Source: Candidatus Woesearchaeota archaeon (lineage in GTDB: Archaea; Nanobdellota; Nanobdellia; Woesearchaeales; ARS49). Taken from it: a DNA stretch of 6,602 bases. The notes under the pieces were generated by a model. It saw only the letters and a list, made by a program, of their open reading frames with translations. It was not told the DNA's origin and made no database searches. Positions 5,815 to 6,602 of this stretch are shown here, in pieces (the stretch's first letter is position 1; the number at the start of each line of letters is the position of its first letter). The translations under genes were made by a program, and so were the position numbers. The DNA lies in assembly GCA_003694525.1 (NCBI GenBank), contig RFLK01000051.1:1-6602 (forward strand). Reading direction: 5' to 3'.

Positions 5815-5821
5815 GGTGATC
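5815..5821 (+). promoter_or_regulatory. GGTGATC Shine-Dalgarno deciding the acidic-protein start
   Basis: GGTGATC is complementary to the 3' end of 16S rRNA and ends 3 bases before ATG 5825. It contains the in-frame GTG at 5816, so that codon is part of the ribosome-binding site and not the start. Confidence 0.7.
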
Positions 5822-5824
5822 AGA

Positions 5825-6106
5825 ATGGAAGAAGAACACATGAATGCAGGCCAAGATATGCAAGAAGATATGAACGATTTCGATGAAGAGATCGAAGAGA
5901 CAGAAATAACAGTATGGGACCAAGACGACTTCAACAGAGGCGAGGACTTCCTTCCGGTTTCAGTATACCTGAGAGTTGATGAAGAAGACCCGCAAGGAGT
6001 GCTGCTATCAATAGAGTCCGTTGACACTGAATTCTCAGTCAGAATGAGCCGCAATGAGCTCAAAATGATAGCAGAAAAGCTTCTTGAAGAAGCAAAAAAA
6101 CTCTGA
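5825..6106 (+). CDS. Small acidic protein of unknown function
   Basis: I do not recognise this 93-residue protein. It is strongly acidic: 29 Asp/Glu against 8 Lys/Arg by my count. Residues 1-27 look disordered and almost all acidic or polar. Residues 28-73 read as several strands (EITVWDQ, FLPVSVYLRV, VLLSIESV, EFSVRM). Residues 75-92 form an amphipathic helix (RNELKMIAEKLLEEAKK). There is no signal peptide, membrane segment or cysteine, so a soluble cytosolic protein is expected. It is transcribed divergently from the helicase across a gap of about 100 bases and ends in an oligo-T tract, so it is probably a single-gene unit. The acidic N-terminus with a compact alpha/beta body suggests a binding partner for a basic protein or nucleic-acid enzyme, but that is only inference. 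Confidence 0.8.
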   Translation: MEEEHMNAGQDMQEDMNDFDEEIEETEITVWDQDDFNRGEDFLPVSVYLRVDEEDPQGVLLSIESVDTEFSVRMSRNELKMIAEKLLEEAKKL

Positions 6107-6114
6107 TTTTTTTT
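6107..6114 (+). terminator. Oligo-T terminator after the acidic-protein gene
   Basis: Eight T follow the TGA stop codon directly, with no hairpin, which fits archaeal oligo-T termination. It lies just upstream of the TATA box for the next gene. Confidence 0.65.
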
Positions 6115-6117
6115 CAA

Positions 6118-6127
6118 TTTTAAACAG
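6118..6127 (+). promoter_or_regulatory. TATA box of the MYG1-like gene
   Basis: TTTTAAACAG starts 26 bases before ATG 6144. With no SD between, the message would be leaderless or nearly so, although the spacing is a few bases shorter than for the SET gene. Confidence 0.55.
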
Positions 6128-6143
6128 TTAAAAACAAACAAAA

Positions 6144-6602
6144 ATGACCGAGATAAGAACAATCGCAACCCACTCAGGATCATTCCACGCAGATGAGGTC
6201 TTCGGAGTTGCAATACTAAAGCTCATATACCCTGAAGCTGAAATTCTGAGAACAAGGGATCCGGACAAGTACAACAAAGCAGACCTTCGCCTTGATGTAG
6301 GAATGAAATACGACCCTCAAACACACGATTACGACCACCACCAAAAAGAAGGCGCAGGAAAAAGGGACAATGACATACCCTATGCTGCAGCAGGCCTTAT
6401 TTGGAAACACTTTGGAAAAAAGCTTGTAAAAACAGACAAGGAATGGGAGAGAATAGATGAAAAACTAATGCAATTCATAGACGCAATAGACAACGGAATA
6501 ATGCCATACTCTTCAGAAAAAGCAAAACCATACACCATATCAGACATAATACACGCCCATAACCCAACCTGGACTGAAAAAGACGCAAACATGGATGAAG
6601 CG
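6144..6602 (+). CDS. MYG1-family protein (DHH-like phosphoesterase), 3' end outside window
   Basis: The first 153 residues of a MYG1/UPF0160-family protein; the frame is open to the window edge. MYG1 proteins belong to the DHH phosphoesterase group, and the eukaryotic member is reported as a 3'-5' RNA exonuclease. Metal-binding motifs are visible in order: THSGSFHADE (9-18, with His10, His15 and Asp17), LDVG (50-53) and YDHHQKEGAG (63-72, the DHH triad). FIDAIDNGI (111-119), with Asp113 and Asp116, follows. The spacing matches the family. No signal or targeting sequence precedes the first motif, so it should be cytosolic. There is no SD; a TATA box 26 bases upstream suggests a leaderless message. 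The family assignment is firm, while nuclease activity in this organism is inferred. Confidence 0.95.
   Translation, partial: MTEIRTIATHSGSFHADEVFGVAILKLIYPEAEILRTRDPDKYNKADLRLDVGMKYDPQTHDYDHHQKEGAGKRDNDIPYAAAGLIWKHFGKKLVKTDKEWERIDEKLMQFIDAIDNGIMPYSSEKAKPYTISDIIHAHNPTWTEKDANMDEA

Overview
The window looks like a compact, gene-dense archaeal chromosome segment. AT-rich TATA-like boxes sit about 25 to 40 bases before start codons. Several genes appear leaderless, while others carry Shine-Dalgarno (SD) sequences matching the usual 16S tail. Genes end in oligo-T tracts, and ATA, AGA and AGG codons are common. The gene mix (UvrC, a SET-domain methyltransferase, TPM and LemA membrane proteins, a Ski2/Mtr4-like helicase, a MYG1-like protein) fits a DPANN-type lineage such as Woesearchaeota or Pacearchaeota. 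That placement is inference; no marker gene fixes the lineage.

Left part (1-1681): the 3' end of uvrC (repair nuclease), a complete bacterial-type AhpC peroxiredoxin with the strongest SD in the window, and a lipoprotein whose outer domain resembles a thioredoxin that has lost its active-site cysteines. Oligo-T tracts end the last two units.

Middle (1718-3755): a likely co-transcribed four-gene set on the + strand. A SET-domain protein lysine methyltransferase starts directly downstream of a TATA box. It is followed by a secreted, membrane-anchored TPM-domain protein with a Gly-rich tail, a 54-residue zinc ribbon and LemA. The last three are nearly or actually overlapping. TPM and LemA are known genomic companions; the zinc ribbon between them and the SET gene in front are the less expected parts.

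Right part (3756-6602): a convergent 55-base gap, then on the - strand a 637-residue Ski2/Mtr4-type RNA helicase with a DSHCT-like C-terminus but no arch insertion. Its promoter region is divergent with that of a very acidic 93-residue protein of unknown function. The window ends inside a MYG1-family (DHH-like phosphoesterase) gene.

No RNA genes, CRISPR arrays, insertion sequences or integration sites were seen, and no stretch above 300 bases lacks a gene. The nearest thing to an undescribed system is the SET-TPM-zinc ribbon-LemA cassette. A promoter decamer, TTTTAAACAG, is also repeated exactly before three genes.
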